NCBI GenBank assembly: GCA_041748315.1
Contig: JBGTDM010000416.1
Coordinates: 1 to 14,082, forward strand
Direction of reading: 5' to 3'
Origin: CALMEE01 sp041748315
GTDB lineage: Bacteria > Planctomycetota > Planctomycetia > Pirellulales > Pirellulaceae
Length of the DNA stretch: 14,082 nt
Of the stretch, positions 1 to 7,735 are shown piece by piece. The position numbers were made by a program, and so were the translations under genes. Numbering within the stretch: the stretch's first letter is position 1; the number at the start of each line of letters is the position of its first letter. The notes beneath the pieces were generated by a model. It was not told where the DNA came from. It did not search any database and was given only the letters and a program-made list of their open reading frames with translations.

Positions 1-1610
1 TCACGAAAACCTCGCAACCGATTGAGTGTCATAAACATGTTTGTAAATTTTCTTCCCGCCATATAGAAAACGCCGCCAGCCTGGCGCCGACTGAACAACT
101 GAATCGCCTCGACCCATTCTTCGTCGAATTCCCTTGGGTCGGGGTCAAACAGCATGATCACGTTGTAATGCCCCAGTTCTTCGATCGTGCGAGGAAGCTG
201 GGAGATCGGTTCATTTCCTTCCTGAGACCGGTCCTCGTCCATTGTCTGCAACCAGCTACTCAGCGAGATCATCGGATCGCGTTGCAACAACCGATGAACA
301 AGTTGGAACTCCCAAGATGGTCCGCCAGCGACGAGCAATACTTTGACTTTTTCATCAACGACCTCCACAATTGAGGAAGTCAACTCATTGTCCGATGTTT
401 CGGATTCGCCACTGATCGGTTGAACTCTGACCGTGTATGTAAATTTGCCTGGCTCACGTAGGGTTTGTTGAAAGTTGAGCCGCAGGCGTCCCTGCGACTC
501 GATCTTCAGCGACTCGGTCGAAACCGTTGTTTGACTGATCGACGTTCCCGCAGCATTGAGTTCATGTTGAATCAGCTCGACGGCAACTTCACTTTCCTGA
601 ACATCTTCGGCTTTGAAAAGCACCTCAATTTCAAACGGCTCATTCGGTTGCGCTTTATCGCGTACGTAAACGTCGGTGACAGCGAGGTTTCGTGGACGTG
701 ACGGATCACCAACGCCGATCGTAAAAATCGGAATTTTTTTTTCGGCGGCTTGTCTGGCGAGCTCCAACAAATCTCCGTCAGAACCATTGTGTTGACCGTC
801 ACCAGCAATCACAATCGCTGACAAACGACTGGAATCGTTAAGCAATTCGCGGAGCAGATGCCACATATCCGTCCCCTTGCCATTGGCGATCAAGGGTGGC
901 AACACGTTGGATTGATCTGGCGATTGTTGGTTGGCTGCCACCGCGTCGTCGGATTCGATGGACTCGGATTTGTCATCAACACTCGTCCCGCGATTCGTTT
1001 CGCCGGGGGGCGTACCTAACTGCTGACTGCTTGGGCCTACCGAACCCTTCGCAGGAAGCAAGGCAACGTTGTTTACGACATCGGAGAAATCGATGATTCG
1101 AAGTGATCCCTTTTCCCGCAACGCGTCGACGATTTCGTGATCGTTTCGATCGAAAGCTCGACTCAAAATTTCGGCGCGAGAATACCGGCCATTTTGCAGG
1201 TCATCAGAATTCCATCCGGTGGAAGACGCAACTTGAGCGATCAATTCTGGCTCAGTGAAATGATCCTGTCTGGAGAAGGACAATGACGCATCACGTGCCA
1301 AAGCAATATTGGGTTTCAATGAGTGTTGGTGTGTGAATCTGATCGACGGATTCAGGAAGAGCAAAATCAACATTAACATCACGCTGAATCGCAGCACAGC
1401 CAGGCACAGCTTGATCGGAAATGGGCAAGTACTGATTTCATGGAGATACAACCAGAGAACGGCGCCAGCAATCAAAATCACAATACCAATCAGGACAAAG
1501 ACACCCCACGATTCAGGCATATTGACCCATTGCAATTGCGGCACGCCCTCACGGGTCGCATCGTCGCCCAGCAACATTCTAAGAAACGAATTTTGTCCGA
1601 TCAAACTCAC
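1..1610 (-). CDS. Membrane VWA protein with amidotransferase-like C-terminal region (3' end off the window)
   Basis: The frame is open from a TGA near 1700 to the left edge, about 536 codons, so the C-terminus is missing. Numbered from the GTG at 1610, residues 35-56 and 64-88 are two membrane spans. A VWA domain follows with a DxSxS metal site (D107, S109, S111). The domain is interrupted by a Ser/Asp/Gln-rich insert of roughly 130 residues and resumes at GKGTDMWHLL and IVIAGDGQHNGSDG, which supply the Thr and Asp expected of a MIDAS. Next come a strand-rich segment and a flavodoxin/GATase-like segment with VLLVAGGPSWEFQLVHRLL, a hallmark of large planctomycete VWA proteins. It is the last visible gene of the moxR cluster and probably an envelope partner of the ATPase. 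The start is uncertain: GTG 1610 has GGA about 10 bases upstream, while ATG 1577 (MLLGDDATREG) and ATG 1520 are alternatives. Family is confident; substrate unknown. Confidence 0.85.
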   Translation of the reverse strand, partial: MSLIGQNSFLRMLLGDDATREGVPQLQWVNMPESWGVFVLIGIVILIAGAVLWLYLHEISTCPFPIKLCLAVLRFSVMLMLILLFLNPSIRFTHQHSLKPNIALARDASLSFSRQDHFTEPELIAQVASSTGWNSDDLQNGRYSRAEILSRAFDRNDHEIVDALREKGSLRIIDFSDVVNNVALLPAKGSVGPSSQQLGTPPGETNRGTSVDDKSESIESDDAVAANQQSPDQSNVLPPLIANGKGTDMWHLLRELLNDSSRLSAIVIAGDGQHNGSDGDLLELARQAAEKKIPIFTIGVGDPSRPRNLAVTDVYVRDKAQPNEPFEIEVLFKAEDVQESEVAVELIQHELNAAGTSISQTTVSTESLKIESQGRLRLNFQQTLREPGKFTYTVRVQPISGESETSDNELTSSIVEVVDEKVKVLLVAGGPSWEFQLVHRLLQRDPMISLSSWLQTMDEDRSQEGNEPISQLPRTIEELGHYNVIMLFDPDPREFDEEWVEAIQLFSRRQAGGVFYMAGRKFTNMFMTLNRLRGFR

Positions 1611-1614
1611 AAGT

Positions 1615-1740
1615 CTATTTTCCAATTTGTTGTTTAGTGTGTGGAGGCGTTGCTGGACGAGACGTTTGCCTCGCTTGAACGGCCCGTTCGAGCGTCGTGT
1701 TAATCAAGTTGGCGGCTCCGGACCCTGATTCAGGGTCCAC
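1615..1740 (-). CDS. Possible 41-residue ORF before the VWA gene
   Basis: A frame opening with GTG at 1740 reads VDPESGSGAANLINTTLERA, continues through a short Arg/Gln/Pro-rich stretch and ends at TAG 1617-1615, four bases before the GTG start proposed for the downstream gene. The frame extends upstream of the GTG as far as KLKKPRRRVAS without another usual start. Its composition looks more protein-like than the other frames of the gap, and the tight spacing would fit translational coupling. Against it: the first codons overlap a 9-bp inverted repeat, there is no clear Shine-Dalgarno, and I recognise no family. It may be only leader sequence. Confidence 0.2.
   Translation of the reverse strand: MDPESGSGAANLINTTLERAVQARQTSRPATPPHTKQQIGK
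1720..1738. repeat. 9-bp inverted repeat in the gap between the PQQ and VWA genes
   Basis: GGACCCTGA and TCAGGGTCC are perfect reverse complements around a single central T. In RNA this would fold as a stem of about 7 bp with a small loop. It lies about 60 bases downstream of the PQQ-propeller stop on the minus strand. No U-run follows, so an intrinsic terminator is unlikely. An operator, an mRNA-processing hairpin or a dispersed palindrome are possible. Confidence 0.5.
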
Positions 1741-1798
1741 CGATGCAACTCGGCGACGTGGCTTCTTGAGTTTGGTAGTGCACCGGAGTCAGCCACGG

Positions 1799-4312
1799 TT
1801 ATTCTCCGCCCCCCGTTGGTTCAGCTTCCGCTTCATTCGTGGCTCCATCGGATGGTTTCGTTTCTTTTGACGTGGAAGTCAATTTGCTCAACGCGTAGAG
1901 CCGATTCGCACCGACAACCCAAATCTTCTCACCATCACTGTACAAGTTGCCCACAGGAGCATTCGTTCCCAGGCGGACGCCGACGCGACGAACCAGTTCT
2001 CCTCGGCCATTTTGCCCGTCCAGGCTATATTGTGCAATCGAATCCTCGATCGGCACATAGATCCCATCCGGGGTCACCATGGCTCGACCGAAAGAGATCT
2101 CATCACCGAATTCCTCGACCCATTCCCAGCGCCCTTGGGCGGAAATGCTGACGGCAGCAATCGAGTCCTGTCCACCCAAATAAATTTTGTCGCCGTGGAT
2201 GCCGATCAAATATTCGAATTTACTGTTGAACGGCCGATTCTCGGTCCGCCAGATAAACTTGGCGGTTTGGCGATCAATTGCCCAAATCGCGGAATAGTCG
2301 GAACTGAACAGCAGGAGAATGTTACCGATCGGTATCACCAAGTCATGTTCCCAACCGTCCATGATCATCTGCCCGGACACGCCGATGTGCTGCAAACTGG
2401 AATCTTCCTTTCCGCTTCGTTCGTAGCGCCGCGCGAACTGAATGCCACCCGTCAAGGGATCCACCGCGAACAATACACCGGTTCCGCAGGTGACATAAGC
2501 AGAACTGCCGTCAACGGTGATATCAATTGGCGAGTACGGCTGGCCTCCAGAGGCTGGATCATCGCACAAGTATGCTCGCCAAACCAGTTCGCCGTTACCT
2601 GAATGGAGTGCATAAAGTGAAATGGCGCCTCCTTGAATGATTGGGACCAATACGAGGTCTCCAACACCAACTGGGGCAGACATGAACCCTATCCCTTCGA
2701 AAGGATTGCCGACGTCACTCTGTGGATCCTGCTTGGTAGAAGTCGACGGTTGCTCTTTTAACTCCGAAACCGGAGGTTGCCGCCAGAGCAACTTTCCTGT
2801 TCGTGCGTCGTAGGCAGTCAGTGCATTAACTCGGTTCCGCTTGGGCAATTGACCATACTGAAAACCGCGCCTTGAACTTGTTGGTTCGCGTGGCGGTTTT
2901 CCGGTCACGGAGTAATTTTCGCCTTCGACATTGTAAACAACACCCCGGTAGACTGAGGTTGATTGGTGAACGCGATCCGAGAAGTATTGGATTGCCAAAC
3001 TATCGTCCGGGACCTGACCGCCCGCTGTCGTCCGCCGACCGTAGCTAACCATCATCTCGCGCAACATCCGACTGGCGTCGTCCTCAACATATTTATTAAA
3101 CCACAGCGGGCGCCAGCGTGGTGATTCCTCAGGCTGTCTGTCCCACACAGTCACGTCACCACCTGTTTTGAACAAAACCTGATCATCGTATATCAACAAG
3201 TCTGCCGAGGGGCGCCAGCGCCGCTCGCGCCATTTATGAATCAGATTGCTTTCCTTACTGTCAACCGTAGCAAAAACCCTGTCGGTGTCATGGGCAGCGT
3301 CTCCCATTAACACGTTTCCCGAGTAATTAGACTCATCAAATGTGCTAAGCGGCGAAAAATAGTATTGCCAAGTCGCTGCCAAGTCGTGATCGAGATATCC
3401 ATCGGGGAGGCGATTCATCAGTCCATGCCTGCGCGGTCCTCCCATACGCATCGTCCAATCACCCATCACTAATGAGTTGTCGCTCAACTTCGGTGACGAT
3501 TCGACGAACGACCGAATATCCCGTGCAATTGCAGAACTTGTTCCGCCAATTTGTTGGGCATTGGCTAATGCCTGCTGAGCCATCGTTGTGTCCCCGAGAT
3601 AGGTATAGGCAACGGACAGCTTCAGCCACACGTCTCCCATCGAGACGCTGGGCGACGGATATTGATCGGTAATTTTTCTGAGTAATCTTGTGGCCGCCAC
3701 GAAATCAAACTGATCCATGAAAATTCCGGCAAGCTGATACGCAGCTTCGTCGCCCAGCGAACTGATGAAGTAGGACTTGACAATTTTGCTGAGTATCTCC
3801 ACATCGAAGTCACCCTTCGATTGTGCCATGATTTCCTTGGCATTCGCGTCGGCGGAAATTCGGTAAGCACGTAGACCCTCAAGAGGCAGTTCGGTCAAGA
3901 TAGATTCGACTCGCTCAGTCATCGAGTAATAGGTCTCACCGTTATCCGAATACAATGTGTCGCCACTTTGCTCTAACACGGTTTGCCAATAGCGGATCGC
4001 AACCTGGTAATTCCCGTCTTTTTGGTACTGATCAGCTTTGTTGAGCAGTGCGACAAGATCAGGATCGGTCTTAAGCATTGCGCCACCAATGTATCGCCCG
4101 ACACCCCCTTCCCCTTCGCCATCGGATTCGCCATCGTCATCGTCATCAACATCATCATCGTCGTCCAGATCCTCATCTTGGCTGGAACCAATCGTGACTT
4201 TGACTTGCAAGGGGATCAAGCCGCCAAAGGCACAGCGAACGAGTCCCCGATCAGCATTGCCGAAAGGAATCGCACTGACCATCATCATGCAAAGTAATGT
4301 TTTTAATTTCAT
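1799..4312 (-). CDS. Exported TPR-like and PQQ beta-propeller repeat protein with poly-Asp tract
   Basis: The protein has 837 residues. Residues 1-20 form a signal peptide (hydrophobic core LLCMMMVSAIPFGNA). Residues 46-70 are an acidic run (DLDDDDDVDDDDDGESDGEG). Residues 84-270 are helical with TPR-like pairs, for example ADQYQKDGNYQVAIRYWQTV and WLKLSVAYTYLGDTTMAQQA. The rest carries PQQ/BamB-type propeller blades: LTAYDARTGKLLWR (~498-511), LYALHSGNGELVWR (~566-579), LFAVDPLTGGIQFARR (~614-629), IWAIDRQTAKFIWRT (~676-690) and a last strand at NRLYALSK (~803-810). Such propellers usually act as protein-binding platforms outside the cytoplasm. There is no enzyme signature, so a PQQ dehydrogenase is unlikely. 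The start ATG has a good Shine-Dalgarno (GGGAG, 4323-4319), and the gene follows the BatA-type gene by 24 bases. A role as an exported scaffold for the flanking VWA proteins is inferred. Confidence 0.9.
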   Translation of the reverse strand: MKLKTLLCMMMVSAIPFGNADRGLVRCAFGGLIPLQVKVTIGSSQDEDLDDDDDVDDDDDGESDGEGEGGVGRYIGGAMLKTDPDLVALLNKADQYQKDGNYQVAIRYWQTVLEQSGDTLYSDNGETYYSMTERVESILTELPLEGLRAYRISADANAKEIMAQSKGDFDVEILSKIVKSYFISSLGDEAAYQLAGIFMDQFDFVAATRLLRKITDQYPSPSVSMGDVWLKLSVAYTYLGDTTMAQQALANAQQIGGTSSAIARDIRSFVESSPKLSDNSLVMGDWTMRMGGPRRHGLMNRLPDGYLDHDLAATWQYYFSPLSTFDESNYSGNVLMGDAAHDTDRVFATVDSKESNLIHKWRERRWRPSADLLIYDDQVLFKTGGDVTVWDRQPEESPRWRPLWFNKYVEDDASRMLREMMVSYGRRTTAGGQVPDDSLAIQYFSDRVHQSTSVYRGVVYNVEGENYSVTGKPPREPTSSRRGFQYGQLPKRNRVNALTAYDARTGKLLWRQPPVSELKEQPSTSTKQDPQSDVGNPFEGIGFMSAPVGVGDLVLVPIIQGGAISLYALHSGNGELVWRAYLCDDPASGGQPYSPIDITVDGSSAYVTCGTGVLFAVDPLTGGIQFARRYERSGKEDSSLQHIGVSGQMIMDGWEHDLVIPIGNILLLFSSDYSAIWAIDRQTAKFIWRTENRPFNSKFEYLIGIHGDKIYLGGQDSIAAVSISAQGRWEWVEEFGDEISFGRAMVTPDGIYVPIEDSIAQYSLDGQNGRGELVRRVGVRLGTNAPVGNLYSDGEKIWVVGANRLYALSKLTSTSKETKPSDGATNEAEAEPTGGGE

Positions 4313-4318
4313 AATGAA

Positions 4319-4323
4319 CTCCC
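4319..4323 (-). promoter_or_regulatory. Shine-Dalgarno of the PQQ-propeller gene
   Basis: On the minus strand GGGAG stands six bases before the ATG at 4312. It is the clearest ribosome-binding site in the window; most other genes here lack one. It supports both the start choice and independent translation initiation inside the cluster. Confidence 0.6.
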
Positions 4324-4336
4324 GGGACCTTTCAGA

Positions 4337-6622
4337 TTATCGCTTTCGACCGAATAACCATCCAAGAAACTGTTCCAATCCGAGCAAGGTCGCCAGCAAC
4401 AGGAGAATGGTCGGCCAGATGGCACTGGCTGATCGCGATTCGATCCGGCCAGACAATTGATCGCTCGATAGCAATTTGACTTTGTTCGAAAAGAAGCTGT
4501 CACCCAGTGAATTGATATCAAGCCGTTTCAGATTACTCTCTCGTTCCTCGGAATTTGCCGCAAAAAGTACGACATCGGTTTCTCCGGTTTTTTTCTCCAA
4601 CATCATCTCATAGAAACCCCGGCGAAGCAGATCGTCAAACGTCACCTGATACAAGACGCTCCGTTTGCTCTCTTCACTATCCCCATCGGACACAGCTAAA
4701 TTCTCGACCTTCTCGCCCGCAGGGTCCGTTAAGCCAACACGAATATCGTAGCGGGATAAATCGACGGGATACGTAATTGGATTGCCGACGGTTGCGTTGC
4801 CCACCGTACTTTCAGTACCCACCAGATAGTTAACCAAGTCCCAAATGACACAAATATAGGTTGGGTGAGCAGGCCAGACCCCCCAGTCGGCATCGGCTGG
4901 GATCGCAAAGGATACGGTTTTACCTTTTCCAAACGATTTTTCTGCCATGGCTGGAGAGCTGCTCTCATTGGTGAGCCTCATCGGAACAGACACAAGCTGG
5001 CCCAATTGAGTTTCAAGAACCGTTCCCTCCCACCAACTGAATATTTCAACGTTGGTCAGATTGACATCGCGATCCTGAGCCACCCGCAAGGCAGGGTGAT
5101 TCGGATCCTTGACATCAAAATAGACCCAATTGCCCATCAACGGATCGCCATCTTCATTCAAAAGTTTTAACGGCGAAAGCCCTTCGCCCTCCTTAAAGAA
5201 CGATTCATTAAAACGACTGGCACGCACGACGCTACCGGGCATGAATACAATGCCACCTCCGTTATTCACCCACTGTTCCAATGAAATGATGCGATCTTCG
5301 GATGCTTCATCGACATTGCATAAAAAAATGACTTTATATTTTGACAGGGAAACCGACGCCAATTCACTAGCCGTGACGACGTCGACAATCAAACCAGTCC
5401 CCTCGACACCAATCCGCTCCAGGAAAAATGACTCGCTTCGCTCAGGCAGTGGCGAGGGATCACCATCGACGACCAGGACTGGAATGCCCTGTAGGACACG
5501 AGCCGCGTAAAACCGCGAACTATCCGTTGGAAGTACATCAAGATTCGCACCATCGGCCACAATTTCTGCAATCAGTTGATAATTCAGGCGATTCGTGTCG
5601 AGCTGATCGCGCAAATCGAAATCGTCAAAGTAATCGCGTTCCAATTTAAATAGAAAGCGAAACTGCACCGTTTCTGTCGAGTTCGGTGCAAGGCTGTCAA
5701 TGGTCTCGATCATCGGCGGGCTCTCACCTTCGCGAAACCTGACTTGAACATTTTCGGCCGTCCGATTGCTATAGTTCGCGACCGTGACCGCAAACCCTAC
5801 AATGGTATTGGATACGAGCAGGTCTTGAGGACGAAAATCAATAATCGCCAAATTGGCCGTTTCATCATTGCCCACGTCCACAATGCTAATTTGAGCGACT
5901 TGTTCGGTCATTTGATTGATCAATTGATTCGGCGCAGCAGACGATGCCAACAACTCGGGGGTTGCCCAATCGATTTCCCGCATATCTGACAATAGCAGGA
6001 TCATGCGATTGAGATCAGACCGACCGCTTGATACATAGCGCTGTATCTCTTGTAAGGTCTCCGTATACTGCGCCCGCTGATCAGAGCATTGCAATTCCTC
6101 CAGCGTCTGCGTCAATGACCCGACTGTTTCGACCGTAACCGGTTCGTTGGTCACCAAAGGTCTGGTTGGACGACTGGTCAAATACAACGTCAAAAACTCG
6201 GCGTTGTCATCGATGGCAAACTGGTTGATCAAATCTCGTAATTGATGAACTGAGCGCTCGAAAAGAGTGAGATTATCATGCCCGACAACTTGTTGGCTGA
6301 GTGAATCATCCAAAATGATTATTCGTTCAAACTGTTTCGTATTCCCCAGCAGATCACCGATCGACGACGGCAGGAAGGGACGCGAGATCATGAAACCCAA
6401 CAGCACCATTGCCAAGCAACGCAGCATCAGCAATATAAAATTCTCGATACGAATCCGTTTGCGATTTTTCTTGTCTGCATCGATCAGGAAACGCATGGCG
6501 GCCCAGTCGACAATTTTGAAGCGACGGCGGTTAAGCAAGTGGATTATGATCGGTGACGCCATGGCCAGCGCGCCGACTCCGAGCATCCAGGGATTCAACA
6601 TCCAACTCGCAAACCATCCCAT
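4337..6622 (-). CDS. BatA-type membrane protein with VWA-like and flavodoxin-like domains
   Basis: The protein has 761 residues. The N-terminus (NPWMLGVGALAMASPIIIHL, then LNRRRFKIVDWAAMRFL) is the BatA double-transmembrane module, with spans at about 13-31 and 61-83. A VWA-like domain follows with D105, S107 and S109 in IIILDDSLSQ and a strand LLLSDMREIDW near 209-219. About 255-355 is an Ig-like stretch. About 378-470 is a flavodoxin/ThuA-like fold (IPVLVVDGDPSP, VIFLCNVDEAS, WVNNGGGIVFMPG). A third span lies at about 735-757, before a short basic tail. BatA-type proteins accompany MoxR and DUF58 in Bat-like clusters and present VWA domains outside the cytoplasm. The gene starts 71 bases after the DUF58 stop, with AGGAAAGAG upstream. 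The VWA is reduced: I could not place the threonine of the metal site, so it may bind metal weakly or only partner proteins. Confidence 0.9.
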   Translation of the reverse strand: MGWFASWMLNPWMLGVGALAMASPIIIHLLNRRRFKIVDWAAMRFLIDADKKNRKRIRIENFILLMLRCLAMVLLGFMISRPFLPSSIGDLLGNTKQFERIIILDDSLSQQVVGHDNLTLFERSVHQLRDLINQFAIDDNAEFLTLYLTSRPTRPLVTNEPVTVETVGSLTQTLEELQCSDQRAQYTETLQEIQRYVSSGRSDLNRMILLLSDMREIDWATPELLASSAAPNQLINQMTEQVAQISIVDVGNDETANLAIIDFRPQDLLVSNTIVGFAVTVANYSNRTAENVQVRFREGESPPMIETIDSLAPNSTETVQFRFLFKLERDYFDDFDLRDQLDTNRLNYQLIAEIVADGANLDVLPTDSSRFYAARVLQGIPVLVVDGDPSPLPERSESFFLERIGVEGTGLIVDVVTASELASVSLSKYKVIFLCNVDEASEDRIISLEQWVNNGGGIVFMPGSVVRASRFNESFFKEGEGLSPLKLLNEDGDPLMGNWVYFDVKDPNHPALRVAQDRDVNLTNVEIFSWWEGTVLETQLGQLVSVPMRLTNESSSPAMAEKSFGKGKTVSFAIPADADWGVWPAHPTYICVIWDLVNYLVGTESTVGNATVGNPITYPVDLSRYDIRVGLTDPAGEKVENLAVSDGDSEESKRSVLYQVTFDDLLRRGFYEMMLEKKTGETDVVLFAANSEERESNLKRLDINSLGDSFFSNKVKLLSSDQLSGRIESRSASAIWPTILLLLATLLGLEQFLGWLFGRKR

Positions 6623-6693
6623 CTTGTTTAACTCTTTCCTGTTACGATTTGTTTTATCTTGCGGCGTCCCTGGACGATATAGACAAGGTGCAT

Positions 6694-7617
6694 TTAGCGC
6701 CTTAACAGAACTTTCCGCCGTCTTTGTCGGAAACTGAGGTAGCTTGAAAGCACAGCATCCAACGGTTTCGACGTATCCACCAGAAGGTGGTCGACACCAT
6801 TGACCGCGCAGGCCTTTCGCACATCCTTTAAAAACTGTTGGACCGCCGCTAAATATGATTCTTTTAACGCTCGTGGTTCGGTCAACAATTCGACTGATTC
6901 TTCCAAACCGCGAAATTTCGTGTTTTCTTCGAATGGAAAAGTCAATTCATCACCATGCATGATTTGAAACACAATGACTTCATGGCGTCGCAGCCGAAAT
7001 TGTTGTAGGGCCTTGGCCAAGCTACTAACGTCCAGAAATAAATCTGAGATCAACACCACCAGCCCACGTTGGCGGATTTGTGCGGACAATTGCTGAAAAA
7101 CATCATCGACGTCCGTTTGATCGGACGGTTCAATGCGCTCCAGTTCATGTAACATCAGTTTCAGGTGCGCCGAACTGGAACTGGCTTTGAGCATCTTGTC
7201 GATTTTATTGCTAAACGTAACCAAACCAACCGCATCCTGCTGTTGTTGCAACAAATACGTCAATGACGCAGCTGTGGTCGCGCCATAATCAAATTTACTC
7301 CAGCCAGACGTTTCACCATATCGCATTGATTTGCTGCAATCGAGAATAATATGGCACTTTAAATTCGTCTCTTCCTCGTACTCTTTAATGTACAATCGAT
7401 CGGTTTTGGACCATACCTTCCAATCAATGTGCCGCAGATCATCCCCTGCAGAATATTCGCGATGCGTTGCAAACTCGACTGCGAATCCATTGTATGGACT
7501 GCGGTGATTCCCGGTGATGAATCCTTCAACCACCAATCGAGCCCGTATATCCATTCGCTTGATACGGTCGAGAGTCTTAGGATCCAAATAGTTGACCGGC
7601 GTGTTTTCAATAGCCAC
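6694..7617 (-). CDS. DUF58 domain protein (VWA-type metal site)
   Basis: Started at GTG 7617, the protein has 307 residues, normal for DUF58. The family signature is clear: RLVVEGFITGNHRSPYNGF (28-46), EFATHREYSAGDDLRHIDWK (48-67), YIKEYEEETN (76-85), and a DxSxS site D93, S95, S97 in ILDCSKSM, with Asp 192 in VLISDLF. It has no membrane span, so it is probably cytosolic or peripheral. DUF58 proteins are the usual partners of MoxR ATPases and precede BatA-type genes, exactly as here. The frame extends upstream to 7851, but that would add 78 residues that overlap moxR by over 100 bases and do not resemble the family; the GTG start gives the expected N-terminus (AIENTPVNYLDPKTLDRIKR). An AGAGA-like site lies about 10 bases upstream. 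Confidence 0.93.
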   Translation of the reverse strand: MAIENTPVNYLDPKTLDRIKRMDIRARLVVEGFITGNHRSPYNGFAVEFATHREYSAGDDLRHIDWKVWSKTDRLYIKEYEEETNLKCHIILDCSKSMRYGETSGWSKFDYGATTAASLTYLLQQQQDAVGLVTFSNKIDKMLKASSSSAHLKLMLHELERIEPSDQTDVDDVFQQLSAQIRQRGLVVLISDLFLDVSSLAKALQQFRLRRHEVIVFQIMHGDELTFPFEENTKFRGLEESVELLTEPRALKESYLAAVQQFLKDVRKACAVNGVDHLLVDTSKPLDAVLSSYLSFRQRRRKVLLRR

Positions 7618-7735
7618 TTTAGTTTTCTCTGGTCGTAGTCGGGTTACATCTGAACGGCGGACTGGGGATCTCTTCCGAGAGCAGGCAAACTCACAGGACT
7701 TGAGCAACCGCACCCGCTTTTTTTTGCTGATCGAA

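Noticed and set aside
1309..1728. 139-codon plus-strand open frame
   Set aside because: It lies opposite the start of the VWA gene and the palindrome, has no domain likeness, and its composition reflects the antisense of a real gene.
4103..4177. Repetitive trinucleotides resembling a simple-sequence repeat element or array
   Set aside because: They are the codons of the Asp-rich tract of the propeller protein; there is no spacer structure, so not a CRISPR or mobile repeat.
1799..4312. Quinoprotein alcohol dehydrogenase
   Set aside because: The propeller blades are present but no dehydrogenase cofactor or catalytic motifs were seen, and the TPR plus acidic N-terminus fits a scaffold protein better.
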